The notes: a model not told the origin generated them from the sequence alone. Positions 37,685 through 46,793 are shown, counted from the first letter of the stretch. The stretch: DNA of 64,000 nucleotides from Deltaproteobacteria bacterium (GCA_016703535.1 JADJBV010000001.1:682001-746000), one strand, 5' to 3'. Made by a program: numbers and translations.

Positions 37685-37993
37685 TCATTCTTCGAAGTCG
37701 TAGCTGAACTGCAGGACCTGACCCTTGTTCACCTTGATCTCGATCTCGGTCTCGTCGCCGCCGTTGACCAGCTTGATCTCGTGTTTGCCCGGCTTGGTTT
37801 CGGTCACCGTCAGGTTCCCGGCCTCGCCCAACTTCTTCCCGTCGAGATAAACGACCACCGCGGAGGGGGTCACCTTCCACTCGATGCCGGTCGACACTTT
37901 GGGAGCGTCTTTGGCGATGGCCGGACGTTCGGCGAACATCGGGGCGCCCAACATGAGGGTGGTGGAGAGGGCAAAAACCAACCAGCGGACCAT
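37685..37993 (-). CDS. Small exported PEGA-like protein
   Basis: The 102-aa product has a signal peptide (WLVFALSTTLMLGAPMFA) and a C-terminal half resembling a PEGA domain: VVVYLDGKKLGEAGNLTVTETKPGKHEIKLV. PEGA domains are small surface-layer-like beta folds. The start at 37993 gives a sensible signal; the frame remains open far upstream because it overlaps the Wzz-like gene region, but that extension is out of register with it. It stands alone between lon and the chain-length determinant gene. Confidence 0.7.
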   Translation of the reverse strand: MVRWLVFALSTTLMLGAPMFAERPAIAKDAPKVSTGIEWKVTPSAVVVYLDGKKLGEAGNLTVTETKPGKHEIKLVNGGDETEIEIKVNKGQVLQFSYDFEE

Positions 37994-38087
37994 GCCCAAA
38001 GTGTGAGCAGCTCGGACCTCACCTGACAAGCGAGCCAGGGCCGATTTTGCCGGGAGTTCGGGCCATCCCGCGGTCGCCCACGACCGA

Positions 38088-39455
38088 CTAGTCCTGGATG
38101 TCGGGCAAGACCGCCAGCACCTGGAGCCCGGTCTGTTCCTCGAACTCCTCCGAGTCGATGAAACTCTGGCGCAGGGCCTCCCGCAGGGTGGCCAACAACA
38201 GGCCGAGGAGCGCGGTGATGGCCCCACCGACCGCCAAAAACTGGTTGCGCTCCGGCTTGAAGGGCAGGGCTGGCACCTGGGCCGGATCGACCAACTGGAA
38301 GTTCTCTTGGAAGTCGTTGGCGGCCAACAGTCGGTCTTCGGTGGTCTTGACCTGCCGCTCCCGCAGCGCCCGCAGCTGGGTCTCCAGCTGGCTCGACTCC
38401 AAGCTGAGTTCGGCCCAGCGGCGCTGGAGCTTGGGCTTCTTGATCGACTGCTTTTCGATGTCGACCTTCTGCTCGAGGAGCTGCTTGATCCGGGCCTTGG
38501 CGAGCTCGATGCACTCGCCTTGGGTTTGGCCCGGTTTGCCCAGCGGATCACCTCCGCCGCCCGACGCCTGAGCCTCCCGTTCACACGCCGCTTCTTGGCC
38601 ACCGACCGCGTTGGCGGCGGCGATCACCTCGGGGTGGCTGGGCGTATATTGGGCCAGAAGTTCGCTGTGGCGACGCTGCAGCTCCTTGAGGCGCAGGCAA
38701 GCGGGCCCGGTCTTTTTGGGGGGGCTCGGCGCCGAGGGTGTGGGGCTGGTGGCGCCGGCATAACAACGCTTCAAGCCGGTTTCGGCCCGCTCGATCTCGG
38801 TCTGCAGGCCTGCCATCGGCGAGTCGCTCTTGATGAAGTCGGGGGTGGTCACCGCCACCTCGGGGTACTGGGCCTTGAACTCGAAGAGCTGAGTGCGGGC
38901 CTCTTTGACCTTGGGCTCCAGCTCTTGGGCGGCCCGGGCCAGGGCCTCCAGGTTGCGGCGGTAGGGCGAGTCGAGCAGGTTGGCGAACTTCTCCAGCACC
39001 CGTTCGGTCACGAAGGCGACGACCCGCTGGGCCTCGATCGGATCCTTCGACTCGAAGTTGACGCTGATCAGGCCCGGGCCCCGGTCGACCCGGAGCTCCC
39101 GGCGCATCCGCCGCAAGGCCATCTCGTAGGGTAGGGTGCTGCGGATCCCCGGGAACAGGTCGAGTTCGTTGATCATCAACATCATCTCGCCGTTGGAGTT
39201 GAGATCCCGCATGGCGCGGTTGGCCAAGTTGCGGACGTAGTCTTCCTGCAGGTTTTCGTTGCGGATCGCGATCTGCGAAGACGAGGCGTACATCTTGGGC
39301 GAACTTTTGTAGGCGTAGATGGTGCCGGCGCCGCCCAAGATCGCGATGAACGCCAACAACTTCTTCTGTCGCAGGAGGACCCGTCGCACCAAGATCAGCG
39401 GGTCGATCTGGACGCGCAGACCGCCGAGATCGATCTCCTTGCCCTTTTTGGCCAT
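38088..39455 (-). CDS. Wzz-type polysaccharide chain-length determinant / co-polymerase
   Basis: The 455-aa protein has a membrane segment near residues 33-50 (LLAFIAILGGAGTIYAY), a long periplasmic coiled-coil region and a second membrane segment near the C-terminus (FLAVGGAITALLGLLLA) preceded by the Pro-rich VPALPFKPERN. This is the architecture of Wzz/PCP proteins that set exopolysaccharide length. There is no fused tyrosine kinase domain. No polysaccharide genes surround it. GTATGT ends 8 nt before the ATG, with a GAGGGG as well. Confidence 0.85.
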   Translation of the reverse strand: MAKKGKEIDLGGLRVQIDPLILVRRVLLRQKKLLAFIAILGGAGTIYAYKSSPKMYASSSQIAIRNENLQEDYVRNLANRAMRDLNSNGEMMLMINELDLFPGIRSTLPYEMALRRMRRELRVDRGPGLISVNFESKDPIEAQRVVAFVTERVLEKFANLLDSPYRRNLEALARAAQELEPKVKEARTQLFEFKAQYPEVAVTTPDFIKSDSPMAGLQTEIERAETGLKRCYAGATSPTPSAPSPPKKTGPACLRLKELQRRHSELLAQYTPSHPEVIAAANAVGGQEAACEREAQASGGGGDPLGKPGQTQGECIELAKARIKQLLEQKVDIEKQSIKKPKLQRRWAELSLESSQLETQLRALRERQVKTTEDRLLAANDFQENFQLVDPAQVPALPFKPERNQFLAVGGAITALLGLLLATLREALRQSFIDSEEFEEQTGLQVLAVLPDIQD

Positions 39456-39475
39456 GCCCCCTCACATACCACTGT

Positions 39476-40360
39476 ATGGGCGTCGTGGTGAGCCTCGATG
39501 GCGTGCTTCTGTCGGGCGACAAGGCCCAGGTTTCGGTCTTCGACCGGGGGTTCCTGTACGGGGACTCGGTCTACGAGGTCCTCCGGACTTATCAAGGGGT
39601 TCCGTTCGAGGAAGATCGGCATTTGGCGCGGCTTTTGGCCTCGGCCGAGCGGATCGGGATGAACTTGCCGGCCCCCTTGCGCACCCTCTCCGAGGAGCTG
39701 TGGGCGGCCCATCGCGCCTCTGGCAACGCCGAGTCCTACCTCCGGTTGGTCTGCACCCGGGGCGCCGGCCCCATCGGCCTCGACCCCGCCTTGGCCGTCG
39801 ATCCGCTGCGGTTGGTCATCGCCCAGCCGGTCCAGCCCCCACCGCCGTCGGTGTACGAAGACGGCGCCAGCCTGGCCCTGGTTTCGGTCCGCAAAAACCT
39901 CAAGACCGCCATCGATCCCCGGGCCAAGACCGGCAACTACCTGAACTCGGTCCTGGCCGTCGCCGAGGCCAAAAAACGCGGCGCCTTCGAGGCCGTCTTG
40001 CTCGACCACCAAGGCACCGTCACCGAAGGCGCCTCCTCCAACGTCTTCGCAGTCCTGGGCGGCACCATCCTCACGCCCCCGGTCGAGGTCGGCATCCTGG
40101 AAGGCATCACCCGCACCGTGATCCTGGAGCTGGCCCGTCGGCTCAACATCCGCTTGGTCGAGACTCCGATCTCCGCCGGGGTTTTGCTGGCGGCCGAAGA
40201 GATCCTGATCAGCTCGTCGATTCGGGAGATCGTGCCGATCGTGAAGGTCGATGAGGTCAGCATCGGCACCGGCCGCCCCGGGCCCGTGTTCCACCGCCTC
40301 CGGGCCGAGTTCCAACGTTACGTTGTTGATTATACTGAAGCGAACCGGCGACCGGGTTGA
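39476..40360 (+). CDS. Class IV aminotransferase (branched-chain / D-amino acid aminotransferase family)
   Basis: The 294-aa PLP enzyme carries the family's start (VSVFDRGFLYGDSVYEVLRTYQG), the PLP-binding Lys in IDPRAKTGNYLNSVLA, the Glu in GTVTEGASSNVFAV and GILEGITRTVILELA. This length and the RGFLYGD motif fit IlvE, D-alanine aminotransferase and aminodeoxychorismate lyase-like enzymes alike, so the substrate is uncertain. It is divergent from the Wzz-like gene with 20 nt between starts. The 14-bp minisatellite begins about 60 nt after its stop. Confidence 0.88.
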   Translation: MGVVVSLDGVLLSGDKAQVSVFDRGFLYGDSVYEVLRTYQGVPFEEDRHLARLLASAERIGMNLPAPLRTLSEELWAAHRASGNAESYLRLVCTRGAGPIGLDPALAVDPLRLVIAQPVQPPPPSVYEDGASLALVSVRKNLKTAIDPRAKTGNYLNSVLAVAEAKKRGAFEAVLLDHQGTVTEGASSNVFAVLGGTILTPPVEVGILEGITRTVILELARRLNIRLVETPISAGVLLAAEEILISSSIREIVPIVKVDEVSIGTGRPGPVFHRLRAEFQRYVVDYTEANRRPG

Positions 40361-40420
40361 CGTCCGGCGCGAGCCAAAACGCGCGGAAGGCGGGAGCAGG
40401 TTTGAGGGGAGGGGAGCGGT

Positions 40421-40757
40421 TTTCCGTGGTCTGTCTTCCGTGGACTGTCTTCCGTGGTCTGTCTTCCGTGGACTGTCTTCTGTGGACTGTCGTCCGTGGT
40501 CTGTCTTCCGTGGTCTGTCTTCCGTGGACTGTCTTCCGTGGACTGTCTTCCGTGGACTGTCTTCCGTGGACTGTCTTCCGTGGACTGTCTTCCGTGGTCT
40601 GTCTTCCGTGGTCTGTCTTCCGTGGTCTGTCTTCCGTGGTCTGTTTTCCGTGGACTGTCTTCCGTGGTCTGTTTTCCGTGGTCTGTCTTCTGCGGTCTGT
40701 CGTCTGTGATCTGTCTTCCGTGGTCTGTCTTCTGTGGACTGTCGTCCGTGGTCCGTC
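40421..40757. repeat. 14-bp minisatellite, 24 copies
   Basis: The unit TTCCGTGG(A/T)CTGTC repeats 24 times in exact 14-bp register, from TTCCGTGG at 40422 to the last at 40744, with no insertions. The ninth base alternates between A and T without clear order. Because 14 is not a multiple of 3, frames stay open through it and give 14-residue repeats, but no start or homology supports a protein. It lies between two genes (aminotransferase and gluQ). Confidence 0.92.
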
Positions 40758-40797
40758 GCAGCCTCACTCCTCCAGCCCCACTCCTCCCACGCTCGCA

Positions 40798-40927
40798 GCT
40801 TCGGCGTAGGCGGGGGGACCCTCTCCCGTAGCGAACAGTCTGGGGCAGGAGGGTCGGGGCCCCAGGGGGCCCAGGACGGGCCCCTCTGTTCGCGAGGGAG
40901 AGGGTCCCCCCGCCGAAAGCCGAAGCG
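40798..40927. repeat. Long imperfect hairpin with GGGGGGACCCTCTCCC arms
   Basis: The left arm (GCTTCGGC...GGCGGGGGGACCCTCTCCC...GCGAACAG) is repeated inverted on the right (CTGTTCGC...GGGAGAGGGTCCCCCCGCC...GCCGAAGC), with a GC-only loop between. The form is that of palindromic intergenic elements of REP/MITE type. It is adjacent to the minisatellite. Confidence 0.7.
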
Positions 40928-40945
40928 CAGCTCCGCCCCCCTTCC

Positions 40946-41030
40946 ACCCACGCCCCTCAGCCCACCTTGCGCAGCCCACGCCCCTCAACCCACGCCCCTC
41001 AACCCACCCCCCCGCAACCCACCTTGCAAA
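40946..41030. repeat. C-rich degenerate repeat (CCCACGCCCCTCAA)
   Basis: CCCACGCCCCTCAA/G recurs three times with an intervening CCCACCTTGCGCAGC. It lies in the 3' flank of gluQ (41040-41942, minus strand). No gene is present, and the run is short and purine-free on this strand. Confidence 0.6.
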
Positions 41031-41039
41031 CCCGCCCGA

Positions 41040-41942
41040 TCAGGGAACAAGCCCACTCTCTAAAGGCACCCGCTCCACCTGCCATAACGCCACCAACTCC
41101 GCCGGCCGGATCCGGGTCCCCACCGGCACCAACCCCAAGGACGCCGCCAGCCGACCGACCACCTCTTCCGCCGTCACCCCTGCGGCCCGGAGCGCCGCGA
41201 TCGCCGCCGCCTGGTCCCGTTTGGCGAGGCGTTCGCCGCTTGGGCCCAACACCAGGGGGACGTGGAGGGTCTCGAGGGGTGGGGACGCGGGATCCAGCAG
41301 CCGCCGCAGCAACAGCTGCCGGGGCGTCGAGCTCAACAGATCCGCGCCGCGGACGATCGAGTTGATGCCTTGCAGGAGATCGTCGACGGTGACTGCGAGT
41401 TGGTAGGCCCATAGGCCGTCGGCGCGACGCAGCACAAAATCGCCGACCACCTCGTGCACCGCTTGCACCACCTCTCCGTAGCGCCGATCCACGTGCCGGA
41501 TCACGTCACCCACCTCGGTGCGCAGGCGGATCGCCGGCGTTCGCCCGTCTCGTGGCTGAAAGTGATCGCGGCAGGTGCCCGGATAACGCGGCCCCTCTTC
41601 GCCCTCGTGGGGCGCCGAGGCGGCGATCTCTTTGCGGCTGCAGGTGCAGCTGAACACTCGCCCCAGGCCCTCGAGTTTGGCCAAGGCGGCGCGATAGTGT
41701 TCCTCGCGTTGGCTCTGCCAAGTGGGATCGCCGTCCCAGTCGAGGCCAAGCCAATGCAAGTCAGCTTGCAGTTCGCGATCGGCCCCGGGCACCACCCGCG
41801 GCGTGTCGATGTCTTCGATGCGGAGCAGGATCCGCCCCCCGCGGGCCCGCGCGTCGAGCCAGGCGGCCAGACTGGTGCGCGCAACACCCAGGTGCATTCG
41901 ACCGGTGGGGCTCGGCGCAAAACGACCGACCGGTGAGGTCAT
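41040..41942 (-). CDS. gluQ: Glutamyl-Q tRNA(Asp) synthetase
   Basis: The 300-aa protein is a truncated GluRS-like catalytic domain without an anticodon-binding part, as is typical of GluQ. It has RFAPSPTGRMHLGVART, a HxGH-type motif, the zinc ligands in FSCTCSRKEI and RYPGTCRDH, and the KMSKS-like GERLAKRD. It attaches glutamate to queuosine in tRNA-Asp; a tRNA-Asp with GTC anticodon is present at 13936. The start ATG is 41942 with TA at 14 nt upstream and no Shine-Dalgarno. A GCAAG-N4-CTTGC palindrome lies at 41756-41769. Confidence 0.92.
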   Translation of the reverse strand: MTSPVGRFAPSPTGRMHLGVARTSLAAWLDARARGGRILLRIEDIDTPRVVPGADRELQADLHWLGLDWDGDPTWQSQREEHYRAALAKLEGLGRVFSCTCSRKEIAASAPHEGEEGPRYPGTCRDHFQPRDGRTPAIRLRTEVGDVIRHVDRRYGEVVQAVHEVVGDFVLRRADGLWAYQLAVTVDDLLQGINSIVRGADLLSSTPRQLLLRRLLDPASPPLETLHVPLVLGPSGERLAKRDQAAAIAALRAAGVTAEEVVGRLAASLGLVPVGTRIRPAELVALWQVERVPLESGLVP

Positions 41943-42070
41943 AGTGCCTGTGCATACAACGACCTCCGGCCCACAGCACCTCTCGGCGCGGCGATGATGG
42001 GTCCAGCCAACAGGGTGCAGTGTCCAGCCAACATCTTGGCAACATTGAACTTTTAGCTCAGCTTTCTCTT

Positions 42071-42910
42071 ATGAGCGACAGTGACCTCGGGATCGGCGGC
42101 GGCGTTCAGGAACTCAACTTCGAGCGGGGCGAAGGGGAGCCGCGGGGCTTGAGCTTGGCCCACCTGCTGGGCCGGCACCCGATCTGGAGCGACTCACCGG
42201 CCTCGGTGCGGGCGGCGTTGGCCGACAGCGGCACCATCCAGGAGTACGGCACTGGGCAAGTGGCGGCGGTGGCCGGACAGCCGGCCCAGCGGGTGGTGCT
42301 GCTGCTGGAAGGGGCCTTGCGGTTGTATTCGCCGCCGAGCGCTGGCCGCGACGCCTTGACGGTCCGGGTGTTGTTGGCGCCGGCCCTCCTCGGCGACGCT
42401 GAAGCGATCAGCGGCGCGCTCCACCCGGCCACCGCGGAGGCGATGGTGCCCTGCCGCGTCGCCAGCTTTCCGGCGGCGCCTTACCTACGCGCCCTCAAGA
42501 GCGCGCCGGAGGCTTGCCTGCGCCAATTCCACGACCTCGCTCAACGAGCCCTCAAGTCGGAGCAGCTCGGCCGCGTCTCCCACGAGGGCTCGGCGGCCGA
42601 TCGCATCGTCGCTTTGATCCTGGTGTACCTGGATCAGTTCGGCGTCCCGACCTCGGGCGGCACCTTGATCGATCGTCACCTGCCGCAAGAGGAGTTGGCC
42701 GAGCAGAGCGGATCCCGGCGACGTACGGTGGTGCGGACCTTACGCCGGCTCTACGACGGTGACTTCCTCCGGCGGTCGGGGCGCAAGCTGATCGTCCCGG
42801 ACCCCGAACGTTTGCGAAGGGCGCTGGGCGGCGAGGAGCTCCCTTTGGCCCACCGAACGGGCGAACGCCCCCAGGCCGCCGCTGCCACGCCGCTGCGACG
42901 GCGGGCCTGA
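42071..42910 (+). CDS. Crp/Fnr-family transcription regulator
   Basis: The protein has an N-terminal cyclic-nucleotide-binding fold (QEYGTGQVAAVAGQPAQRVVLLLEGALRLYS; LLGDAEAISG) and a C-terminal winged HTH with the recognition region QEELAEQSGSRRRTVVRTLRRL, followed by GDFLRRSGRKLIVPD. No Fe-S cluster cysteines of the Fnr type are visible. The ligand is unknown. I favour the ATG at 42071; a GTG at 42020 would add 17 residues. A Pro/Arg tail ends the protein. It is divergent from gluQ. Confidence 0.85.
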   Translation: MSDSDLGIGGGVQELNFERGEGEPRGLSLAHLLGRHPIWSDSPASVRAALADSGTIQEYGTGQVAAVAGQPAQRVVLLLEGALRLYSPPSAGRDALTVRVLLAPALLGDAEAISGALHPATAEAMVPCRVASFPAAPYLRALKSAPEACLRQFHDLAQRALKSEQLGRVSHEGSAADRIVALILVYLDQFGVPTSGGTLIDRHLPQEELAEQSGSRRRTVVRTLRRLYDGDFLRRSGRKLIVPDPERLRRALGGEELPLAHRTGERPQAAAATPLRRRA

Positions 42911-43141
42911 CCCGGTCCGGGACACCCACCAAATTTCGCCGTGGGTGAGCCGAGCTCCAGGGCTCCCATCGGCCGCGCTCCGAGAGCCGTGGAGAAGAAG
43001 CACCGGGCCCGAGGAGCGGAAGGGTCCTTGATCCGGTACCTTGAGCGGCGCACCGGCGACGTTGGGCGGTATCCCAAGGCGCCGCGGCTGGGTTCGCTGG
43101 GGCCGATCAGCGGTCCCAGGGCTCGTGTTATCTTTGCACGA

Positions 43142-44533
43142 ATGCAGGATCCGCTCCGCCAAGCGGCCCTGGTGTTGGCCAAGCGGATCGGCCGGCGTCG
43201 GGCCGGTCGAGCGTTGGTTGGTGGCGCCGGGACTGCGGTGGCGGCGGTGGCCTTGGGGGCCCTCGGCCTAAAAGGTGCCTTCATGTTGGCGCCCTTCGCG
43301 TTGACCTTGGGTGCGGTGGTTGCGCCGGTGTTGGCGGCGTGGGCCAGGGCCCGTCCGCCCAAAAGTTCACTTCTGTTGGGCACTGGCTTGATGGATCGGC
43401 TGCGCCTTCGCCAACACACCGACAAAGAAGAGCCGGCCAGCGTGATCACCCCGCTTTCGATCGGCGTGATGGTGGCGCCGCCGGCCTTCGGCGCCTTCGT
43501 GGGCTTGTTGGTGGGCATCGACGCCGGGAGCTTGGGCGCCGCCCTCGCTCAGGTCGGGCCTTTGGCGTTGCCCGCCCTGTTGACCATGGGCCTGTTGACC
43601 TGGCGCGAAGCGAAGCGGCTCTTGGCGCCGCCCGAGCCGGGCTGGTGGAAGTTGCCGACCGCGCTGCGGCCCCTGACGGCCGGGACTTTGTTGACCGCCT
43701 TGGCCTTTTCGCTGGGGCCGGCCTACACCTTCCCGGCTGGGCTGGTGGCGGGCCTCTACGTGTTGGGCACCGCCAGCACCTTTTTGGTGCCGAGCCTGTG
43801 GTGGTTGGGCCGTCAGGTGCAGCGGGAGCGCCGGATCTTGGCGCAAGTGGCCTTGCCGTCCCACTTCGAGGAGGGGCCCGAGGTCAAGCCGTGGTTGATC
43901 GAGGTGACCCGCTCGACCGAAGCGCCGCCCGCGGTCCGGGCCGAGGCCTTGGCGGAGTTGGCCCGCCGCTACCCGATCACCGACATCGGCCCGACCCTCG
44001 ACGAACACCTCAACAACCCGGAGCTCAGCCTGGTGACCGCGGCGCTGCGCCTGGCGGTCCAACACCGCTACCGGCCGCCGCTGGCGCTTTTGCTCGAGGT
44101 TGGGGCGCGCCCCTTTGTCCCGCCCATCGATCGCGACCGCGTTGGTGTCAGGCGCCAACCGGAACCCGACGAGGTCACCGCTCGCTTCGTGCGGCAGGTC
44201 GAGGAGGAGGCCTTGGTGCACCTCTGCCACTTGCTGCGTCGTTATCAAGATCCGCGGATCGAGCCGCTGCTGATCACGCTGTTGGAGATGCCATCGGTGC
44301 CCATCCTCAGCGCCGCCGCCGAGACCCTGGGTTTGATCGGCACCTTGGACTCGGTCGAGCCGCTCCGGCAGGCCTCGGTGACCGGAGCCCGCTTCGTGGC
44401 CGAAGAGGCGATCGAGCGGATCCAGATCCGGCGTGGGGGGCGAGGTGGGGCATTGTCGCTGGTCGAAGACGAAAAGCGCGGGGAGATCAGCGTGGTCGCC
44501 CAGGCCGGGGCCGTCAGCTTGCCCGACCCCTGA
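43142..44533 (+). CDS. Membrane protein with C-terminal HEAT-like repeats
   Basis: The 463-aa product has several membrane segments in the first 250 residues (for example GAFMLAPFALTLGAVVAPVLAAW and TLLTALAFSLGPAYTF), then about 200 residues of HEAT/PBS-type helices (AEALAELARRYPITDIGPTLDEHL; AAAETLGLIGTLDSVEPLRQ). HEAT repeats usually bind proteins. I recognise no family. TTATCT ends 8 nt before the ATG and there is no Shine-Dalgarno. The upstream frame stays open to 42941 but shows nothing conserved. A GCAAG-N4-CTTGC palindrome lies at 43843-43856. Confidence 0.7.
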   Translation: MQDPLRQAALVLAKRIGRRRAGRALVGGAGTAVAAVALGALGLKGAFMLAPFALTLGAVVAPVLAAWARARPPKSSLLLGTGLMDRLRLRQHTDKEEPASVITPLSIGVMVAPPAFGAFVGLLVGIDAGSLGAALAQVGPLALPALLTMGLLTWREAKRLLAPPEPGWWKLPTALRPLTAGTLLTALAFSLGPAYTFPAGLVAGLYVLGTASTFLVPSLWWLGRQVQRERRILAQVALPSHFEEGPEVKPWLIEVTRSTEAPPAVRAEALAELARRYPITDIGPTLDEHLNNPELSLVTAALRLAVQHRYRPPLALLLEVGARPFVPPIDRDRVGVRRQPEPDEVTARFVRQVEEEALVHLCHLLRRYQDPRIEPLLITLLEMPSVPILSAAAETLGLIGTLDSVEPLRQASVTGARFVAEEAIERIQIRRGGRGGALSLVEDEKRGEISVVAQAGAVSLPDP

Positions 44534-44610
44534 GCCCGTCGTCGCGGCGCGCTTTATTCTGAGCCAAAGGGGCCGAATGGAGGAGTCGGAACCTGGTTCC
44601 CCGTCCCTCT

Positions 44611-45789
44611 ATGAAACACCCATCGATCCTCGTTTGCTGTGACGCTGGTGCCCTCGGGCGCGAGCTCTTGACCCGCCGGGACATCGCCCTGGATTGGGCG
44701 TTGACCATCGAAGAGGCCCTGGCCGTGGTGCGCGTCCGGCCACCCCGTTTGGTGGTGACCCGAGAAGACTGGGCGCTCCCGTTCCTCAAGGCGGTGCCGG
44801 ACCTCGGCGCGCCAGTGGTGGTCTTGCTCGAAGCCGATGGCTGGGAGCGGCGCCAATCTTATTCGGACGCGGGCGCGACCGCCCTGGTGCGGGCCGCCAA
44901 CAAAGAGCGGATCGCCGAGGCCATCGGTGAACTCACCGGGCTCTCCTTCGGCGTCCACCCTCGGGTGCCCTATCAAGACGTGGTCGACGCCTGGCGCGGC
45001 AAGGACAAGTTGTTCCTCGAGACCTTGGAGATGAGCACCTCCGGGGTGGTGGTGCGCGACTTCGCCGGATCCCGGGTCGGTGATCGGGTGAAGCTCGACT
45101 TCGTGATGCTCGATCCGCCGTTGTCGGCCAACGCGATGGTGGTCCGCAAAGATTGGGACCTGCAGAGCAACCAAGAGGTCGTGGGCCTCTGCTTCGCCGA
45201 TCTCTCCGATCAAGAGCGGAACCGCCTGGAGCGGCTGATCAAGGCCGAGGTCGAGAAGGCCGAACCGTTGCCGGAGCCGGTGGGCCTCCGCCCCGATCTT
45301 TCGGGCACCTACTCCCTCGATCTCTTCGCGACCTTGGGCAGCGAAGGCGACACCCCCTTCCGGGTCCTCCTGCGGGCCGCGGAGCAAGGGCAGGCCGGGG
45401 GCCAACGTTTGCCGCACTGGTTGGAGCGGGTCGGTCGTTCATTGACCTTGCTCGAGCGGCGGGCCCTCTTGACTGGGGTGCCGGACTTCGCCAGCGCCGC
45501 GGTCGACGTCCGCATCGGTCTGGCCCGAGCCTTGGCCGAGTCTCTGCGCCAGCTGCCGACCCGGGACGAAGGTTCCCGGGCCCTCGAGTTCTGCCGCACC
45601 TTGGCCGAACAGTCGAAGGACGCACCCCAAGATCAGCGGGCCGAGGTCCCCCAGATCCGGGTCGGGATCTTGCGCGCGGTTTATGGCGCCATCTTGGGCC
45701 CCCGGACCGCCACCCAAGATCTGCCGCTCGAGGCCGTACAGGCTCTGGTGTCGGCGCCCCACGGTGGTGTGCCGCTCCGGGCCCGCTGA
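44611..45789 (+). CDS. PilZ-domain protein with degenerate receiver-like N-terminus
   Basis: The first 110 residues have the fold pattern of a response-regulator receiver (ILVCCDAGALGRELL; LGAPVVVLLEADGWERRQSYSDAGATALVRA). The expected phospho-Asp position reads RLVVTREDW, so phosphorylation is unlikely. A PilZ-like domain follows, with EMSTSGVVV matching the (D/N)xSxxG motif, though the upstream RxxxR is not obvious. The C-terminal 170 residues are helical. It may sense c-di-GMP or work as a scaffold. The TA upstream rule is not clear for this start. Confidence 0.65.
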   Translation: MKHPSILVCCDAGALGRELLTRRDIALDWALTIEEALAVVRVRPPRLVVTREDWALPFLKAVPDLGAPVVVLLEADGWERRQSYSDAGATALVRAANKERIAEAIGELTGLSFGVHPRVPYQDVVDAWRGKDKLFLETLEMSTSGVVVRDFAGSRVGDRVKLDFVMLDPPLSANAMVVRKDWDLQSNQEVVGLCFADLSDQERNRLERLIKAEVEKAEPLPEPVGLRPDLSGTYSLDLFATLGSEGDTPFRVLLRAAEQGQAGGQRLPHWLERVGRSLTLLERRALLTGVPDFASAAVDVRIGLARALAESLRQLPTRDEGSRALEFCRTLAEQSKDAPQDQRAEVPQIRVGILRAVYGAILGPRTATQDLPLEAVQALVSAPHGGVPLRAR

Positions 45790-45830
45790 CCAAGGAGCGA
45801 TCCGCCGAGGCCTCTGTTAGGCTCGCCTCG

Positions 45831-46793
45831 TTGTTCGCGCTCCTGCTCCTCCTCTCGGCGCCGCCCCTGCTGGTGCGGGTCGAGCCCCCCGATGAGGCCT
45901 GTCAGTTCCTGGTCCGGGTCCCGGCGGCCCTGGCGCGGCTGGCGCCCGAGCTGAAGATCCACACCGGACAAGGCCCCGCCGACCTGCAAGTTGTCTTGCA
46001 GGTCGAGGGACCCTCCTTGTTCTTGACCCTCCGAGATCCCGCGGGGCCAGGCATCTTTCGGCGGGAGTTGCCCAACCCACGCGAGGCCTGCCTGGCCACC
46101 GCCGATGGGGTGGGCCTGATCGTCGAACGGCACCTGCGGGGCCTGGGCCTCTTGCCTCCCGAACCTCCGCCGGCGCTCGAACCTCCGCCGGCCCCCGAAG
46201 CCCTGCCTTCGCCTGAACCCCCGGCTCCACCTTTATCGGTGTCGAGTGTCACCAGCTCTACCGCCAGTTGGGGGGCGCCGAACTTATGGTTGGGGTTGGC
46301 GGCCCAGCTGCAGATCCCCACGGCGGCGGGGTTGCGTTTGGGGGTGGGGGGCGATCTCCGCTTTCAGCTCGGGCCGCTGGCGATGGCGGCGGGGATCTCG
46401 CTGTTTGCGCCCCAAGAGGTCGAGGTCCTGAGGCGTGGGCGTCCCCTGGGGAACTTTCGGCTCCAATCGTGGTGGGTGAGGGGAGGGCTCGGGGCCTGCT
46501 TCCGACTGGCCGGGGCGTCCTGTGCGATGGCTTTGGTCGGGGTCGAGCGGGCCGCGGCCCGGGTCAGCGGCAACCTCTTTCAGCAGGTGGAGGACAGCCA
46601 GGTTCGGGTCGCCTACGGCTTGAGCCTTCAGCAGGATCTCTTGTTGGGGGGCCCAGTGGGCCTGCGGGCCGAAGCCTCGGCGTGGCTGCGGCCGAGCCCC
46701 CCGCGGTTTGTGGTGGACGGCGCCGACAACGCCCTAGAGGAGCCCGGATTTACCCTTATATTCGGCGTCGGCGGGGCGCTGCAGATTCTTTGA
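45831..46793 (+). CDS. Exported protein with Pro-rich linker and barrel-like C-terminus
   Basis: About 320 residues: a signal-like hydrophobic start (FALLLLLSAPPLLVRVE), a periplasmic domain (EACQFLVRVPAALARLAP), a Pro-rich linker and a C-terminal half of alternating strands (GLRLGVGGDLRFQLGPLAMAAGISLF; PGFTLIFGVGGALQIL) like an outer-membrane barrel. No ATG is in reach. I chose the TTG at 45831 because it begins the signal and because TTAGGC ends exactly 8 nt upstream, as at other starts here. A CTG at 45786 is possible. It precedes the ECF sigma gene. The perfect 26-bp palindrome at 45980-46005 lies inside. Confidence 0.65.
   Translation: MFALLLLLSAPPLLVRVEPPDEACQFLVRVPAALARLAPELKIHTGQGPADLQVVLQVEGPSLFLTLRDPAGPGIFRRELPNPREACLATADGVGLIVERHLRGLGLLPPEPPPALEPPPAPEALPSPEPPAPPLSVSSVTSSTASWGAPNLWLGLAAQLQIPTAAGLRLGVGGDLRFQLGPLAMAAGISLFAPQEVEVLRRGRPLGNFRLQSWWVRGGLGACFRLAGASCAMALVGVERAAARVSGNLFQQVEDSQVRVAYGLSLQQDLLLGGPVGLRAEASAWLRPSPPRFVVDGADNALEEPGFTLIFGVGGALQIL

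Noticed and set aside
40330..40951. Open frames of 150-518 aa running through the 14-bp minisatellite on both strands
   Set aside because: The frames stay open only because the unit lacks stop codons; they encode 14-residue repeats without homology or start signals.
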